From assembly GCA_019637555.1 (NCBI GenBank), contig JAHBVK010000016.1, forward strand, positions 1-64,000: a DNA stretch of 64,000 nucleotides, read 5' to 3'. The DNA is from Anaerolineae bacterium (GTDB taxonomy: Bacteria; Chloroflexota; Anaerolineae; Aggregatilineales; UBA2796). Below are positions 8,118-17,381 of the stretch, piece by piece; position 1 is the stretch's first letter; each line of letters opens with the position of its first letter. Below the pieces are notes generated by a model, which worked only from the letters and a program-made list of their open reading frames with translations, made no database searches and was not told where the DNA came from. Both the position numbers and the translations under genes were made by a program.

Positions 8118-8921
8118 TTACGCACCGCGCGGCAGTGTGATCTGACGATTCCTTAGAATAGTGACAACAAGCAACACAACCAGAGCGACGATCACAGCTA
8201 GTGCAGTTCCAGCTACAATCGCAAACTCTGCCTGCTTACTGACAATTCCACCGAATGCCCACAGGATCACTAATGCAAACGCTACATCGCGCCGTGTAAG
8301 CAGCATGATCGCGCCTAATACCCCACCGATCACCAGCATGATCGCTGCCCACACCGGACCACTGAGACCGAAGCCATCCCAGCCTGCTGAATAGAGAGTG
8401 ACCGTCAGGTTAGCGATAGTCGCTACACTTACCCAACCTAGATAAACACTAAATGGCAGACGATAAAACCAATAGTCTCTAGTGCTTACTTGCTGCTGAC
8501 CACTGCCCAAGCGCTGGTAAATCAGGATTAGCGTCGCCAGCAGAGCAACGATGATTAACACACTTACCCAGAACTGACGGAATTGGAAAGCGGTAATCCA
8601 TGCGCAGTTGAGTACGCAGGTAACGATAAAGAGCCAGCCGATGCGACGCGCATAAATGTTGGTTCGCTGTGAAGGCAACGCCTGATAGACCGCGAAGGCG
8701 ATCAGCAGAAGGTAGATGACTCCCCATATGCTGAAAGTGAAATTGGCTGGTACAAAATAAACCGGAAAGCCGTTTGATACTTCAGCGCTATTGGTGCCGC
8801 CTAAACGCAAGGATTGAGACAGCCCATTAAAGACGATAGTAGCGATCACCGCTACGACATTCAGGATTTGACGCAATAGATCAGATGAGGTGGATGTTTG
8901 TGTGAGTGTATTGTGGTTCAT
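8118..8921 (-). CDS. TspO/MBR-family membrane protein
   Basis: The 267-residue product has about seven hydrophobic segments and the pattern of the longer TspO/MBR (tryptophan-rich sensory) proteins: NGFPVYFVPANFTFSIWGVIYLLL, then WITAFQFRQFW and YWFYRLPFSVYLGWVSVATIAN. TspO proteins bind porphyrins and related hydrophobic ligands in the membrane. It is 62 bases downstream of the regulator gene at 8982 and 62 bases upstream of the GDSL-like gene in the same direction, so some co-transcription is possible. Confidence 0.82.
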   Translation of the reverse strand: MNHNTLTQTSTSSDLLRQILNVVAVIATIVFNGLSQSLRLGGTNSAEVSNGFPVYFVPANFTFSIWGVIYLLLIAFAVYQALPSQRTNIYARRIGWLFIVTCVLNCAWITAFQFRQFWVSVLIIVALLATLILIYQRLGSGQQQVSTRDYWFYRLPFSVYLGWVSVATIANLTVTLYSAGWDGFGLSGPVWAAIMLVIGGVLGAIMLLTRRDVAFALVILWAFGGIVSKQAEFAIVAGTALAVIVALVVLLVVTILRNRQITLPRGA

Positions 8922-8981
8922 GGTTATTGAGCCTCCAATACAGTTATAGCAATCGCAGGTATTCCCCGCCCAAGCTCCTAT

Positions 8982-9683
8982 TTAATTGACCGCCTGATTC
9001 AGTTTCAAACGGTAGCCGACACCCGGTTCGGTGAGCAGATAAGCAGGTTCAGTGTGATCCTCGCGCAGTTTCTGGCGTAATTGTTTGACCAAAGTACGCA
9101 CACTGGCACGCTCGTCAATACCCTTATGCTCACCCCAAACATCGGAAAGAAGTTTTTCGTAGGTGACGAGTTTTCCCTGTGCTAATGCCAGCACCCGCAA
9201 TAGCTCATATTCTTTGCGCGTCAGATGGATAGGTTCACCTGACAGCATCACTGTTCGTGTTGCCAGATCGATGATCAGGTCGCCGATGGTGATGGTGGGA
9301 TTGGGGCTAGTGGATCGAATAGTCAGCCTTCGCTGGATCGCCCGTAAGCGCGCCAGCAGTTCATCTATCCCGAACGGTTTGAGCAGATAGTCGTCCGCGC
9401 CCGCGTCAAGGATACGCACTTTTAACGCCTCTTCGCCGCTGCTAGACATAACCAAAAGCGGGATTGCGCTCCACGAGCGCAGCCCTTCGCACACATCAAT
9501 GATTGTGTTGCCATCTGCCGCGTCGTAGTTGATCAGGACGGCATCAAGCCGATTGACCGCCAGTGCCGCTGCCAAACCGTAGGGGTCATCCAGCACTGTC
9601 ACTCGATCTCCACGGCTTTTCAGCCCGCCGCTCAATCCGGCGCGAAACTTAAGGTCGGGATCAACAATTAGCCAGTGAGTCAT
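8982..9683 (-). CDS. OmpR/KdpE-type response regulator
   Basis: The 233-residue product has an N-terminal receiver with Asp54 (LINYDAADG), Thr/Ser80 region MSSSG and Lys102 (YLLKPFG), followed by a winged-helix DNA-binding domain (about 130-228) with LTRKEYELLRVLALAQGKLV and the recognition region RTLVKQLRQKL, ending in LLTEPGVGYRLKL. The receiver's acidic pocket is DPD rather than the usual DD. No histidine kinase is adjacent. It is a close paralogue of the gene at 9950-10654; the winged helices are nearly the same. Confidence 0.9.
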   Translation of the reverse strand: MTHWLIVDPDLKFRAGLSGGLKSRGDRVTVLDDPYGLAAALAVNRLDAVLINYDAADGNTIIDVCEGLRSWSAIPLLVMSSSGEEALKVRILDAGADDYLLKPFGIDELLARLRAIQRRLTIRSTSPNPTITIGDLIIDLATRTVMLSGEPIHLTRKEYELLRVLALAQGKLVTYEKLLSDVWGEHKGIDERASVRTLVKQLRQKLREDHTEPAYLLTEPGVGYRLKLNQAVN

Positions 9684-9949
9684 AGTGAGATAGGCGACAG
9701 ATCGCAGTTAGGCGTTCCTTACCACCGAAGCAATGGCGCTTGATCATGCTTATTGCATATGTCACAAAGCTGCTCAATGCCAAGCGACATGGCGACAGCT
9801 ATGAGCGTTGTGTGAGGATATTGGACTGAGGATAGAAAATTATCGACGGTGTGAAAAGGGATGTTGTATATGAAAATTTCAGGGGCAGTTTCAGATTTTT
9901 TGTACAAATAAAGAATAGCTTATGCAGTTTTGCCAATGGCAGGCTTAAG

Positions 9950-10654
9950 TTACGAATTGGCACTAGCACCGATGTTAAGGCGATAGCCGACACCCGGTTC
10001 AGTTATCAGGTAGGCTGGATTGCTGTGATCGTCCCGTAATTTCTGGCGAATCTGTTTGATCAGAGTGCGTACACTGGCACGTTCATCCAACCCTTTATGG
10101 TCGCCCCAAACATCGGTCAGCAGCTTCTCATAGGTGACGAGTTCACCCTGAGCCAATGCCAACACCCGCAGCAGATCGTATTCTTTGCGCGTTAGCCGCA
10201 CTAAATCCGAAGCAACCCAAACGCTGCGTGTCGCCAGATCGATACTCAGATCACCAAGGGTAATGGTAGGACTGACTCTGGATGATATTGTCAATAAGCG
10301 ACGTTCAATGGCACGCAGTCGTGCTAGCAGTTCCTCGATCCCGTAATTGCGGGGAATGCAGTCATCTGCACCAGCATCGAGAATCTGTACGGTGGTCAGT
10401 TCGTGCGCTGTGTCGGTGACCACGATTACGGGAATGGCACTCCACGAACGCAAACCTTCACAGACCTCGATCACCCGCCGATGCATGCCTGTATCAGTCC
10501 CCAGCAGCACCACGTCGATGCGATGCAGAGCAAGCGCCGCTGGAAGCGAATAGGTATCTTGTACGACGGTAGTACGATGACCACGATTCTTGAGACCGTT
10601 GGTCAATAGATTGCGATATTTAGTGTTCGAGTCAGCAATCAACCAGTGCGTCAT
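9950..10654 (-). CDS. OmpR-type regulator with degenerate receiver (paralogue)
   Basis: Starting at ATG 10654 (an upstream start would add 12 residues that do not match the paralogue), the 234-residue product aligns without gaps to the regulator at 8982-9683. Asp54 is kept (LLGTDTG), but Lys102 is replaced by Arg and Pro103 by Asn (CIPRNYG), and the pocket residue Asp10 is Asn. The winged helix is intact (LTRKEYDLLRVLALAQGELV, RTLIKQIRQKL). This suggests a receiver that is not controlled by phosphorylation in the usual way. A tandem duplication probably made the pair. It lies downstream of amt in the same direction. Confidence 0.85.
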   Translation of the reverse strand: MTHWLIADSNTKYRNLLTNGLKNRGHRTTVVQDTYSLPAALALHRIDVVLLGTDTGMHRRVIEVCEGLRSWSAIPVIVVTDTAHELTTVQILDAGADDCIPRNYGIEELLARLRAIERRLLTISSRVSPTITLGDLSIDLATRSVWVASDLVRLTRKEYDLLRVLALAQGELVTYEKLLTDVWGDHKGLDERASVRTLIKQIRQKLRDDHSNPAYLITEPGVGYRLNIGASANS

Positions 10655-10721
10655 CAGCGACTTTAGCGTTACCTTCCAACAGCAGCGCATCAGCGATATC
10701 GTTTACTGAGTGATGGTGAGG

Positions 10722-10760
10722 CGGGTGATGAGGATATTTCAGACAAACCCTCATCACCCG
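10722..10760. terminator. Strong intergenic hairpin, possible amt terminator
   Basis: A perfect 12-bp stem (10722-10733 with 10749-10760) closes a 15-base loop between the amt stop and the regulator start. Neither side has a run of T, so it might be a factor-dependent terminator, a processing site or a protein-binding inverted repeat. Confidence 0.4.
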
Positions 10761-10797
10761 ATAGCCATGTCTAGCAGTTGAACACTGCAGCGTTAAG

Positions 10798-12192
10798 TTA
10801 GTCTCCGCCGCTGGGGCTTAGCGCCACCGCTGGCTTGATCACTTCCTGATCAGGATAGTTCACTGTGCCATGTTCAGCCAGATCGAGACCAATTTCCTCA
10901 GCTTCGGCACTGACACGCAAGCCAACGGTCACTTTCAACAAACTGAACATGATCACCGCTGCCACGACAACGAAGACGAACACTGCCACCACACCGATGA
11001 ACTGCGAGACCAACTGACCCGCGCCACCGCCGTGCAGTAATCCAGTTGTACCATGAAACAAGCCAACAGAGAGAGTACCCCAGATGCCGCAGAAACCATG
11101 TACAGGCACGGCACCAACTGCGTCATCAATCTTCAGGCGTTCAAGCAGTGTGGTCGCCAAGATCATGATCACACCACCGATTGCACCAATGAGTAGTGCT
11201 TCGCCGGGTGTAACAACAGCACACGGTGCAGTTATCGCCACTAAGCCCGCTAGTGTACCGTTCAAGGCAGCACCAATCTGCGGTTTGCCGACCAGCAGCC
11301 AATTGAAGAACATCGCTGTTAGCGCACCAGCCGCCGCCGCTGCGTTGGTAGTCACGGTAATCAAACCAATGGCGCTAGGATCGGCTGCAAGTTGACTGCC
11401 GGGGTTGAAGCCGAACCAGCCGAACCATAGAATGAATGTACCCAGTGTGGCGAAGGTCATATTATGTCCGGGCATTGGTGTGGCATTGGAACCAAAGCGA
11501 CCTTTGCGCGCGCCTAGCATAATCGCTCCGACCAAACCGACCCACGCTCCTGTGGAGTGAACGACGGTAGAACCTGCGAAATCGAAGAAGGGCGTTTCCA
11601 GTTTGGAGAGCCAACCACCACCCCAGATCCAGTGCCCCACCACCGGGTAGATGAAGATGGAGACAAGCAAACTGTATAGCAGATACGCCTTGAACTCGGT
11701 TCGCCCGCCCATCGCGCCAGAGGCAATCGTCGCAGCCGTACCAGCAAAGACCAGTTGGAAGAAGAAGAAGGTTAGCGTAGAGACGGTCAAATTGGGAAAG
11801 ATTTCCGGTACGCCATTCAAGAAGAACCATTCCGTGCCGAAGAAATCGTTACCAGCACCGAACATAATGCCGAAACCCAGCGCCCAGAAGGCGACGGTGG
11901 CGATACAGAAGTCGAACAGGTTCTTCATCAAGATATTGGTGACGTGCTTGGATGAGATAAATCCGGCTTCAACGAGTGCGAATCCAGCCTGCATGAAGAA
12001 AACCAGAAATGCAGCCATGAGCAGCCACACCGAGTCCACCGCTGACTGCAATGCGGCAATGGCTTCGTCTCCGCCCTGTGCCTGCATGACCACGGTCGGG
12101 ATCATCAGGGCGAAGAGTAGAAACAATAACGTCGCTGCCTTTGGCTTGAATAGATGTGCCACAAAGGTTTGGCGTTTTGTTAGGTGTTGCAC
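10798..12192 (-). CDS. amt: Ammonium transporter
   Basis: The 464-residue product has an N-terminal export signal or first helix and 11 further membrane segments, as in the Amt/MEP family of trimeric ammonium channels. Characteristic stretches include VWLLMAAFLVFFMQAGFALVEAG, ASGAMGGRTEFKAYLLYS, the DFAGSTVVHSTGAWVGLVGA segment carrying the first conserved pore His, and ILWFGWFGFNPGS; the second His is in VPVHGFCGIWG. It imports ammonium. No glnK/P-II gene is next to it, which is the usual neighbour, although a regulator pair lies downstream. A 418-base leader precedes it. Confidence 0.95.
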   Translation of the reverse strand: MQHLTKRQTFVAHLFKPKAATLLFLLFALMIPTVVMQAQGGDEAIAALQSAVDSVWLLMAAFLVFFMQAGFALVEAGFISSKHVTNILMKNLFDFCIATVAFWALGFGIMFGAGNDFFGTEWFFLNGVPEIFPNLTVSTLTFFFFQLVFAGTAATIASGAMGGRTEFKAYLLYSLLVSIFIYPVVGHWIWGGGWLSKLETPFFDFAGSTVVHSTGAWVGLVGAIMLGARKGRFGSNATPMPGHNMTFATLGTFILWFGWFGFNPGSQLAADPSAIGLITVTTNAAAAAGALTAMFFNWLLVGKPQIGAALNGTLAGLVAITAPCAVVTPGEALLIGAIGGVIMILATTLLERLKIDDAVGAVPVHGFCGIWGTLSVGLFHGTTGLLHGGGAGQLVSQFIGVVAVFVFVVVAAVIMFSLLKVTVGLRVSAEAEEIGLDLAEHGTVNYPDQEVIKPAVALSPSGGD

Positions 12193-12610
12193 GAGCGCCT
12201 CCTCAGGAAATAGTTAGCGCACTAATATTTAACAGGGGCGCCGAAGCCGATCATGGTTGCAATACCTGAAATTTCGACAGAATTTCTCATTGGAATTACA
12301 CAAATCTTGAATTTGATGTGCCAACTGCCAATTTGAGGGCAAATGAGCGTAAGTTCACTTCCTCCTGCAATAGATAGTTGCATAGTTTACGGATTAATCC
12401 TGCCGAATTAGTCCGTATAGATTTTGTGAGCAAAAATGATGAATAGACTAAGGGCGAAGCATGCACAACTCTGTCACAGCACACAGTATAGAAATGGCAA
12501 CTTTGCTGAAAACTAGTGTTCTATTCGCAGGGGATGGAATGAAATAAGGGGATGAGCGTTGTTAGTCATCCCCCAGAGCAGAAAGTACACTATGAAGGCG
12601 AAGGATGCGT
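12193..12610. other. Non-coding stretch upstream of amt
   Basis: This 418-base gap holds the leader of amt and the 3' flank of the M24 peptidase gene, both on the reverse strand. It contains an inverted repeat at 12548-12573 (8-bp stem, 10-base loop), which may end the peptidase transcript, and a small palindromic region near 12390-12415. No tRNA, ORF with a plausible start, or clear operator sequence was found. Confidence 0.5.
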
Positions 12611-13852
12611 TTAGCGAACGCGGATAGGGATAACTAGATCGTAACGGAAATCGGTCAGAGTTTGCAGCTTGCCCTCGTCATCTAGGTAAACGGTGTCCTC
12701 GACGCGCACACCATAACCCCGATCAGGATAATACAAGCCCGGTTCGACAGTGAATACGTTGCCAGCCTCTAGTTTACTTGGACCGTAGAGGCGCAAACCC
12801 GGCGCTTCGTGGATATTCAAGCCAAGTCCGTGCCCCAAGCTGTGCACGTAACCATCCATCGTGTCATTGCGAGTGCGCGGCGTGGGATGCTCTTTGGACT
12901 CAAAGTAGTCGAGCGCCATCTCTTGGAACAGCTTGGCATCCTCACCGATCTTCATCCGCGCTTGCGTCTCGTGGAATACGTGCATTACATCGTCATATGC
13001 CGCTTGCACATCAGCGGGCGCGACACCGATGCACCATGTCCGTGTCATATCGTGATAGTAACCACTGTGGATATGTTTGGGGAAGATGTCGTAAACGATG
13101 CTCTTGCCTACCTGCAGTACATCATCATCTTCTCCGCGACTGTGCGGCAGGGCGGCATCACGCCCCTGCGCAAAGATCGTATCTTCCTCGGTGACATCAA
13201 GTTCCATCGCCCGCATACGAATGAAACGCTTGACCGCGCCGATGGTCAGCGGATTGCCGTTCTTATCAACAATCGGGCTGCCGATCTCCAAACTGGTAGC
13301 ATAATGCTGGCTGATGAATTCCCATGTATCGCTGACAAGTTGGCTGGTACGCTTGCCCACGTCCCGCAAAGCCGCGATTTCTTGATCGTCTTTCGTCTCG
13401 TACATGCGCGAGAACAGGTCAGGTCGGTTCTCCTCACTGGTCGCCAGTTCGACCCCCATTGTGTTATCCAGCATCATCATGATAAAGGGTACAGTGGAAT
13501 TGACCTCGTGAGTACCATACAATCCAACTCGTCCGCTGATACCCAGCGATTTGAAGATGTTTTGCATGATGCCACGTCGGATCGCTGGAATATCACCTCT
13601 GTGCTGCTTTTGCAGCTCAGCCAGCCCGAAGTCGTACATGGTCTTGACTGCTAGCCCACTTTTTGCCGCTTCATCGATCTCCATCGGGCTGACCACGTAG
13701 ACAGCAGGCTCACCGCGTTTCTTGTATATGCTGCCACCAGCACGCGCTCGACTGGTCAGATAGTCGCGCTGTGAGTTGGGTGTCTCATCACCAAGCACAA
13801 CAATGGCATCAAGGTTGTACTCCGCCATCAGGCGATCCAGATCAGCTCTCAT
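12611..13852 (-). CDS. M24-family metallopeptidase (Xaa-Pro aminopeptidase type)
   Basis: The 413-residue product has an N-terminal creatinase-like domain (about 1-150) and a C-terminal pita-bread catalytic domain. All five metal ligands can be placed: Asp in IVYDIFPK, Asp in HDMTRTW, His in SLGHGLGLNIHE, Glu in TVEPGLY and Glu in VRVEDTVYL. Such enzymes use two divalent metals to cut amino-terminal residues next to proline. No signal peptide is present, so it is cytoplasmic. It lies 131 bases past the subtilase start region in the same direction, with a terminator between. Confidence 0.92.
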   Translation of the reverse strand: MRADLDRLMAEYNLDAIVVLGDETPNSQRDYLTSRARAGGSIYKKRGEPAVYVVSPMEIDEAAKSGLAVKTMYDFGLAELQKQHRGDIPAIRRGIMQNIFKSLGISGRVGLYGTHEVNSTVPFIMMMLDNTMGVELATSEENRPDLFSRMYETKDDQEIAALRDVGKRTSQLVSDTWEFISQHYATSLEIGSPIVDKNGNPLTIGAVKRFIRMRAMELDVTEEDTIFAQGRDAALPHSRGEDDDVLQVGKSIVYDIFPKHIHSGYYHDMTRTWCIGVAPADVQAAYDDVMHVFHETQARMKIGEDAKLFQEMALDYFESKEHPTPRTRNDTMDGYVHSLGHGLGLNIHEAPGLRLYGPSKLEAGNVFTVEPGLYYPDRGYGVRVEDTVYLDDEGKLQTLTDFRYDLVIPIRVR

Positions 13853-13936
13853 GGAATCTCCAAAGGGTAAATATTGATTTTAGGATTTGATCAACGTGGA
13901 AATTGTAGCGCGAGATGAACGTTAAGCAGAGAAAAG

Positions 13937-13966
13937 CTCCCTCTCCCACCGTAGTAGGAGAGGGAG
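13937..13966 (-). terminator. Terminator of the subtilase gene
   Basis: A perfect 10-bp stem (13937-13946 with 13957-13966) is followed on the reverse strand by CTTTTC. It lies just past the subtilase stop and would separate it from the peptidase gene. Confidence 0.65.
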
Positions 13967-13983
13967 TAGAAGCAGAAAGTCGG

Positions 13984-16254
13984 TTAGTTCTTGGGTACGA
14001 ACGTTGGCGCGAGTTCGACCTGCGAAGGCGTGGAGGAGCCAGCGCCCGGACCAAACAGCGACCAGTGACCAGCTAAGGCATAGTCACCGTCAATACCGTA
14101 AACGAGGTTATAGTCACTGAAACCCGTCGTGGTGGGATCGTTGCGCAGATAGGTGATACCGTTGCTGGTGCGATAGACACCTGTACCTGAACGTCCATCA
14201 CCATTCCAGTCACCCACAAAGCCTTGATCGCCGGGGTTACCCAACACACTGGTGTAATCAGCGCCGATGACGCAGTTGCACACCTGGTTGGTCATGTAGA
14301 AGCGTACCAAACTCGGACGGAAGACACCGGGGCTATCTGTACCGGGATCGTCGTTATCCCAGTTGCCCGCCAAGCCAACATCGTTGGGATTGCCTAACAC
14401 CATCGTGTAGTCCGCAACTCCAGTCGTCAGATTGTTCTTGATGTAGATCAGACCGTTGGAAGGACGGAACACACCGACAGTATCTTTGCCATCGCCGTTC
14501 CAGTCACCGACGATTGGCGTGTCACCGGGGTTGCCAAGTACAAAGTAGTAATCCTGTTGAGGTGCCGTATTGGAGTCGGTTAGCCAGAACAAGCCAGCTC
14601 CAGCACCATCGCTGAGGCGACCACGACGATAGAAGCCAACGGTGTCGATGCCGTCGCCATTCCAGTCACCGACGACAGGCACATCGCGGTACTCGTTCGG
14701 ATCCATATGGGGTGCGAGGCTGACGTTGATATCGGCTACACCCGTCGTATTGCTGTTGCGCAGCAAGAACATGTTGAGCGATGGACGATAGATGCCGACG
14801 GTATCTTTGTTGCCGAAATCCGCCAGCGATTTGTCTAGCTGCAAGCGGGGAATGCTGAACACAGGTCCACCCGTATTGGCGATGAGTGGTCCTTTTTGCC
14901 TTAATACGTAGAGAATCTTGCTGACAGAGGCAGCGGGGAACTTCTGCTTCATCACTGCCCATGCGCCAGCAACATGCGGCGTCGCCATCGACGTGCCATT
15001 GTAATTGGCGTAGGTGCTGTTGGGCACCGATGAATCAACCGATGAACCGGGGGCATATATGCTCAGGTTAGCATAGCGGTTGGAATAAGAGGCGATGGCG
15101 TCAGCATCAGTGGTTGCACCCACGCTGACCGCGGAGGAGATACAACCCGGTGAACTGATGGCATTGTTGTAGCCATTGTTGCCTGCCGCGATCACAGTCG
15201 CGATTTTGCGATTGTTGCGCAGGTTGTCGATCACGGGTTTACGTGCGTCAGTGTCGCAGTAACCAGTGTTCTGACCACCACCGAGGCTCATGTTGATGGA
15301 AGCAATATTGTAGCTTAGGGACAATGTGCCGTAGACATAATCTAAGGCAGCGATCGTGTCCGAATTGAAGGAGAAAGCACACGGTGATGAATAGCCTGAG
15401 TTAGTGCAGTTCGCGCCCGTAAATTGCGAGAATACCTGAATCGGGATCAGGCTGGCACCACGCGCCACACCATCGTAACCCGGACCACCGCCATAATTCT
15501 TGCCCACCGCAATACCGGAGACATGCGTGCCATGCGCACAACCGTCGGTGGTAATCGGGCAGTTGACACCAGCACCAGAGCCTGTTTGCGCGGGTTGCCC
15601 TGAGCCGCCAGTAGATTGCCCATTGGGGCAAACCGTTGTGCTAGGATAAGCGCCATTGGTAGTGGAGAAACATGCTTCCGCCGCGGTGATAGTCTTGCCT
15701 GATAAGAACGGATGCGATGATTGCGCGCCCGTATCGAGGACAACTACAGCCCAACCAGTGCCATCATAGCCCTGCGCCCACGCGCCCGTTGCAACGGTGG
15801 ATGCGCCGATTACGTTATTGCTGCTGAGGTCGCTAGGCGGTACCGGAATGTCCTCTTGCATGGCAGTCACGTCTGGGTCATTTGCCAGTGCGATCACGGC
15901 TGCCTGATCCAGTTCCGCGACGATAGCTGGCGTGTGCGTAAACTCTCTGACTACTCTAGCGTTTGATGAGATTGCTAGCACGTTTGCCAAACGCTGTTGT
16001 CCTGCTTGAACAGCGGCTAACTGTCCATAAGCAGCGGAGCCGAAGCTAACGATCACGCGGATAATACCGTTTTGGGCAGCACGCTGTGCAAGAGCCGCAT
16101 AACCTGAGGCTGTGCTAACGGCTGTACCCGGCTGATAATTTGTTTCTCCGCCTTGTGCTTGAGCTGTAGGCACAGTCACACCCACAAGGGTGATGACCAT
16201 TACTGCCACGACAGCTAGCAGCAAAAGCGAACGGAAAGACTTAATGCGAATCAT
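13984..16254 (-). CDS. Secreted subtilisin-like serine protease (S8) with C-terminal repeats
   Basis: The 756-residue product has a signal peptide (to about residue 34), an inhibitor-I9-like propeptide (about 60-135), an S8 domain with Asp174 (VVVLDTGAQS), His241 (HGTHVSGIAVG), oxyanion Asn near 359 (AAGNNG) and Ser422 (GTSMATPHVAG), and a C-terminal tail of five or six repeats of about 50 residues, each holding GDWNGDG-type cores followed by VGVFRPS or similar. The tail resembles FG-GAP/VCBS-type calcium-binding beta-propeller repeats. It is an exported protease that cleaves its own propeptide. Its start ATG 16254 is followed at once by a basic and hydrophobic signal. Confidence 0.93.
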   Translation of the reverse strand: MIRIKSFRSLLLLAVVAVMVITLVGVTVPTAQAQGGETNYQPGTAVSTASGYAALAQRAAQNGIIRVIVSFGSAAYGQLAAVQAGQQRLANVLAISSNARVVREFTHTPAIVAELDQAAVIALANDPDVTAMQEDIPVPPSDLSSNNVIGASTVATGAWAQGYDGTGWAVVVLDTGAQSSHPFLSGKTITAAEACFSTTNGAYPSTTVCPNGQSTGGSGQPAQTGSGAGVNCPITTDGCAHGTHVSGIAVGKNYGGGPGYDGVARGASLIPIQVFSQFTGANCTNSGYSSPCAFSFNSDTIAALDYVYGTLSLSYNIASINMSLGGGQNTGYCDTDARKPVIDNLRNNRKIATVIAAGNNGYNNAISSPGCISSAVSVGATTDADAIASYSNRYANLSIYAPGSSVDSSVPNSTYANYNGTSMATPHVAGAWAVMKQKFPAASVSKILYVLRQKGPLIANTGGPVFSIPRLQLDKSLADFGNKDTVGIYRPSLNMFLLRNSNTTGVADINVSLAPHMDPNEYRDVPVVGDWNGDGIDTVGFYRRGRLSDGAGAGLFWLTDSNTAPQQDYYFVLGNPGDTPIVGDWNGDGKDTVGVFRPSNGLIYIKNNLTTGVADYTMVLGNPNDVGLAGNWDNDDPGTDSPGVFRPSLVRFYMTNQVCNCVIGADYTSVLGNPGDQGFVGDWNGDGRSGTGVYRTSNGITYLRNDPTTTGFSDYNLVYGIDGDYALAGHWSLFGPGAGSSTPSQVELAPTFVPKN

Positions 16255-16483
16255 ATTCCCCTCATCAAACTATTCTGTCTCTACCTAGTGTAGTGTATTC
16301 CATTTATCGAGCAAGTTGCTGTTCCGAGAAAGTAAAAAATGTAAAAAATGTTCAACGACATACCTACGTCGACCTAAATTTGGCGAATTGCAACCTTAAT
16401 AACAACTTCTGCGTAAACTCTGTTATGTGCGAGAATGTAGCCCATACGAACAAATGTAGTGTAGACAAGAAGATGAGGTCGTG

Positions 16484-16864
16484 ATGACTGATCAAGCTAA
16501 CAATCCCAATGTCGATCCTGAAGCCGATGCCGGTACACCTGAAGCGGATGCAGCAGAAACGCAGGAAACGCCAACGTCCAAGAGCGCTTTTGAAAAGTTC
16601 TTGTACCATCAGCGTCGTGCTGCCGAGGAAGCAGTTAAGGCTTTAGCAGGCTGGATACCGCCGGAAGTACGTGAACACGCCCAAGAAGCGCAAAAGGAAT
16701 TGATGTCCTCGTTCAAGGTATTAGCGGATAGCGCCGCTGAGACTATCGAATATGAGATCAACCGGATGCGTAACGCGGCAGCTTCCGGTAGTAGTAAGTC
16801 CGAGGATAAGGGTGAAGGTCCTTCGACAACGGGCAAGACAAAGGTAAAGGTAGAGGTCAGCTAA
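16484..16864 (+). CDS. Small acidic, helix-rich hypothetical protein
   Basis: The 126-residue product has a disordered acidic head (residues 1-35, rich in Glu, Asp, Pro, Thr), a central amphipathic helical region (about 36-100; FEKFLYHQRRAAEEAVKAL, then HAQEAQKELMSSFKVL) and a polar, Lys/Ser-rich tail. GAGG lies five bases before ATG 16484; a GTG directly before would add one residue. The helical part looks like a phasin-type or coiled-coil oligomer, but this is only by eye. It is divergent from the subtilase gene, and no function can be assigned. Confidence 0.65.
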   Translation: MTDQANNPNVDPEADAGTPEADAAETQETPTSKSAFEKFLYHQRRAAEEAVKALAGWIPPEVREHAQEAQKELMSSFKVLADSAAETIEYEINRMRNAAASGSSKSEDKGEGPSTTGKTKVKVEVS

Positions 16865-16890
16865 CTGCTGTTACCTTTTATGGCTGTAAG

Positions 16891-17367
16891 TTAGCCCGCC
16901 GAAATGTTGGCGGGCAAATTCCCCGATTTGCGCAGTGCGTCTAACATTGAACGCGCCCATAGGTTGACGCTGGCGATATATTCATCTGCGCCTCTAGCCA
17001 CCACATCTCCTGCCCTCATCGTCCAATGTACGGGATGACTGTAAGAACCCTGCGAATCCGCACGAGCGGTGATCTTAAAGTCGCGCTTGCCTGAATCCAC
17101 ACGCGCTCGCATACTGCGGCGCATCTCTTGTGGCGAGACCCCACCCTCCACGAAATCGTAGAGCATCTTGAGTACACCGGGCATAATCTCAGCGGAGTAC
17201 AAGCGGGGATGTTGTAGGTGATAACAAAGTACCAGTAAATGGTGTACGACGCCATGTCCGGGATATTCATTTTCCCAGTACAGCATCTGATAAAAATAAT
17301 CCTGACATGTTAGCCCATCCTGCCAGCTTGCGCCGCATTCAGGGCAGATGGCTAGTTCAGTAGACAT
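16891..17367 (-). CDS. DUF5946-like protein
   Basis: The 158-residue product starts with CPECGASW, a zinc-ribbon-like pair of Cys, then a central VVHHLLVLCYHLQHPRLYS segment typical of DUF5946 proteins, then a helical C-terminal half. The activity of this family is unknown. It begins 14 bases after the fabD stop on the same strand and is probably in the fabD transcript. Confidence 0.75.
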   Translation of the reverse strand: MSTELAICPECGASWQDGLTCQDYFYQMLYWENEYPGHGVVHHLLVLCYHLQHPRLYSAEIMPGVLKMLYDFVEGGVSPQEMRRSMRARVDSGKRDFKITARADSQGSYSHPVHWTMRAGDVVARGADEYIASVNLWARSMLDALRKSGNLPANISAG

Positions 17368-17381
17368 CCTTCATTTCCACA

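Noticed and set aside
9719..9993. Short reverse frames between the two regulators
   Set aside because: Overlap, no start signals, compositions unlike neighbours; taken as non-coding.
12193..12610. tRNA or small RNA gene in the gap
   Set aside because: No T-loop consensus or cloverleaf arms were seen.
16293..16484. Forward 63-residue frame
   Set aside because: Cys/Asn-rich, no ribosome site, in the leader of 16484; not supported.
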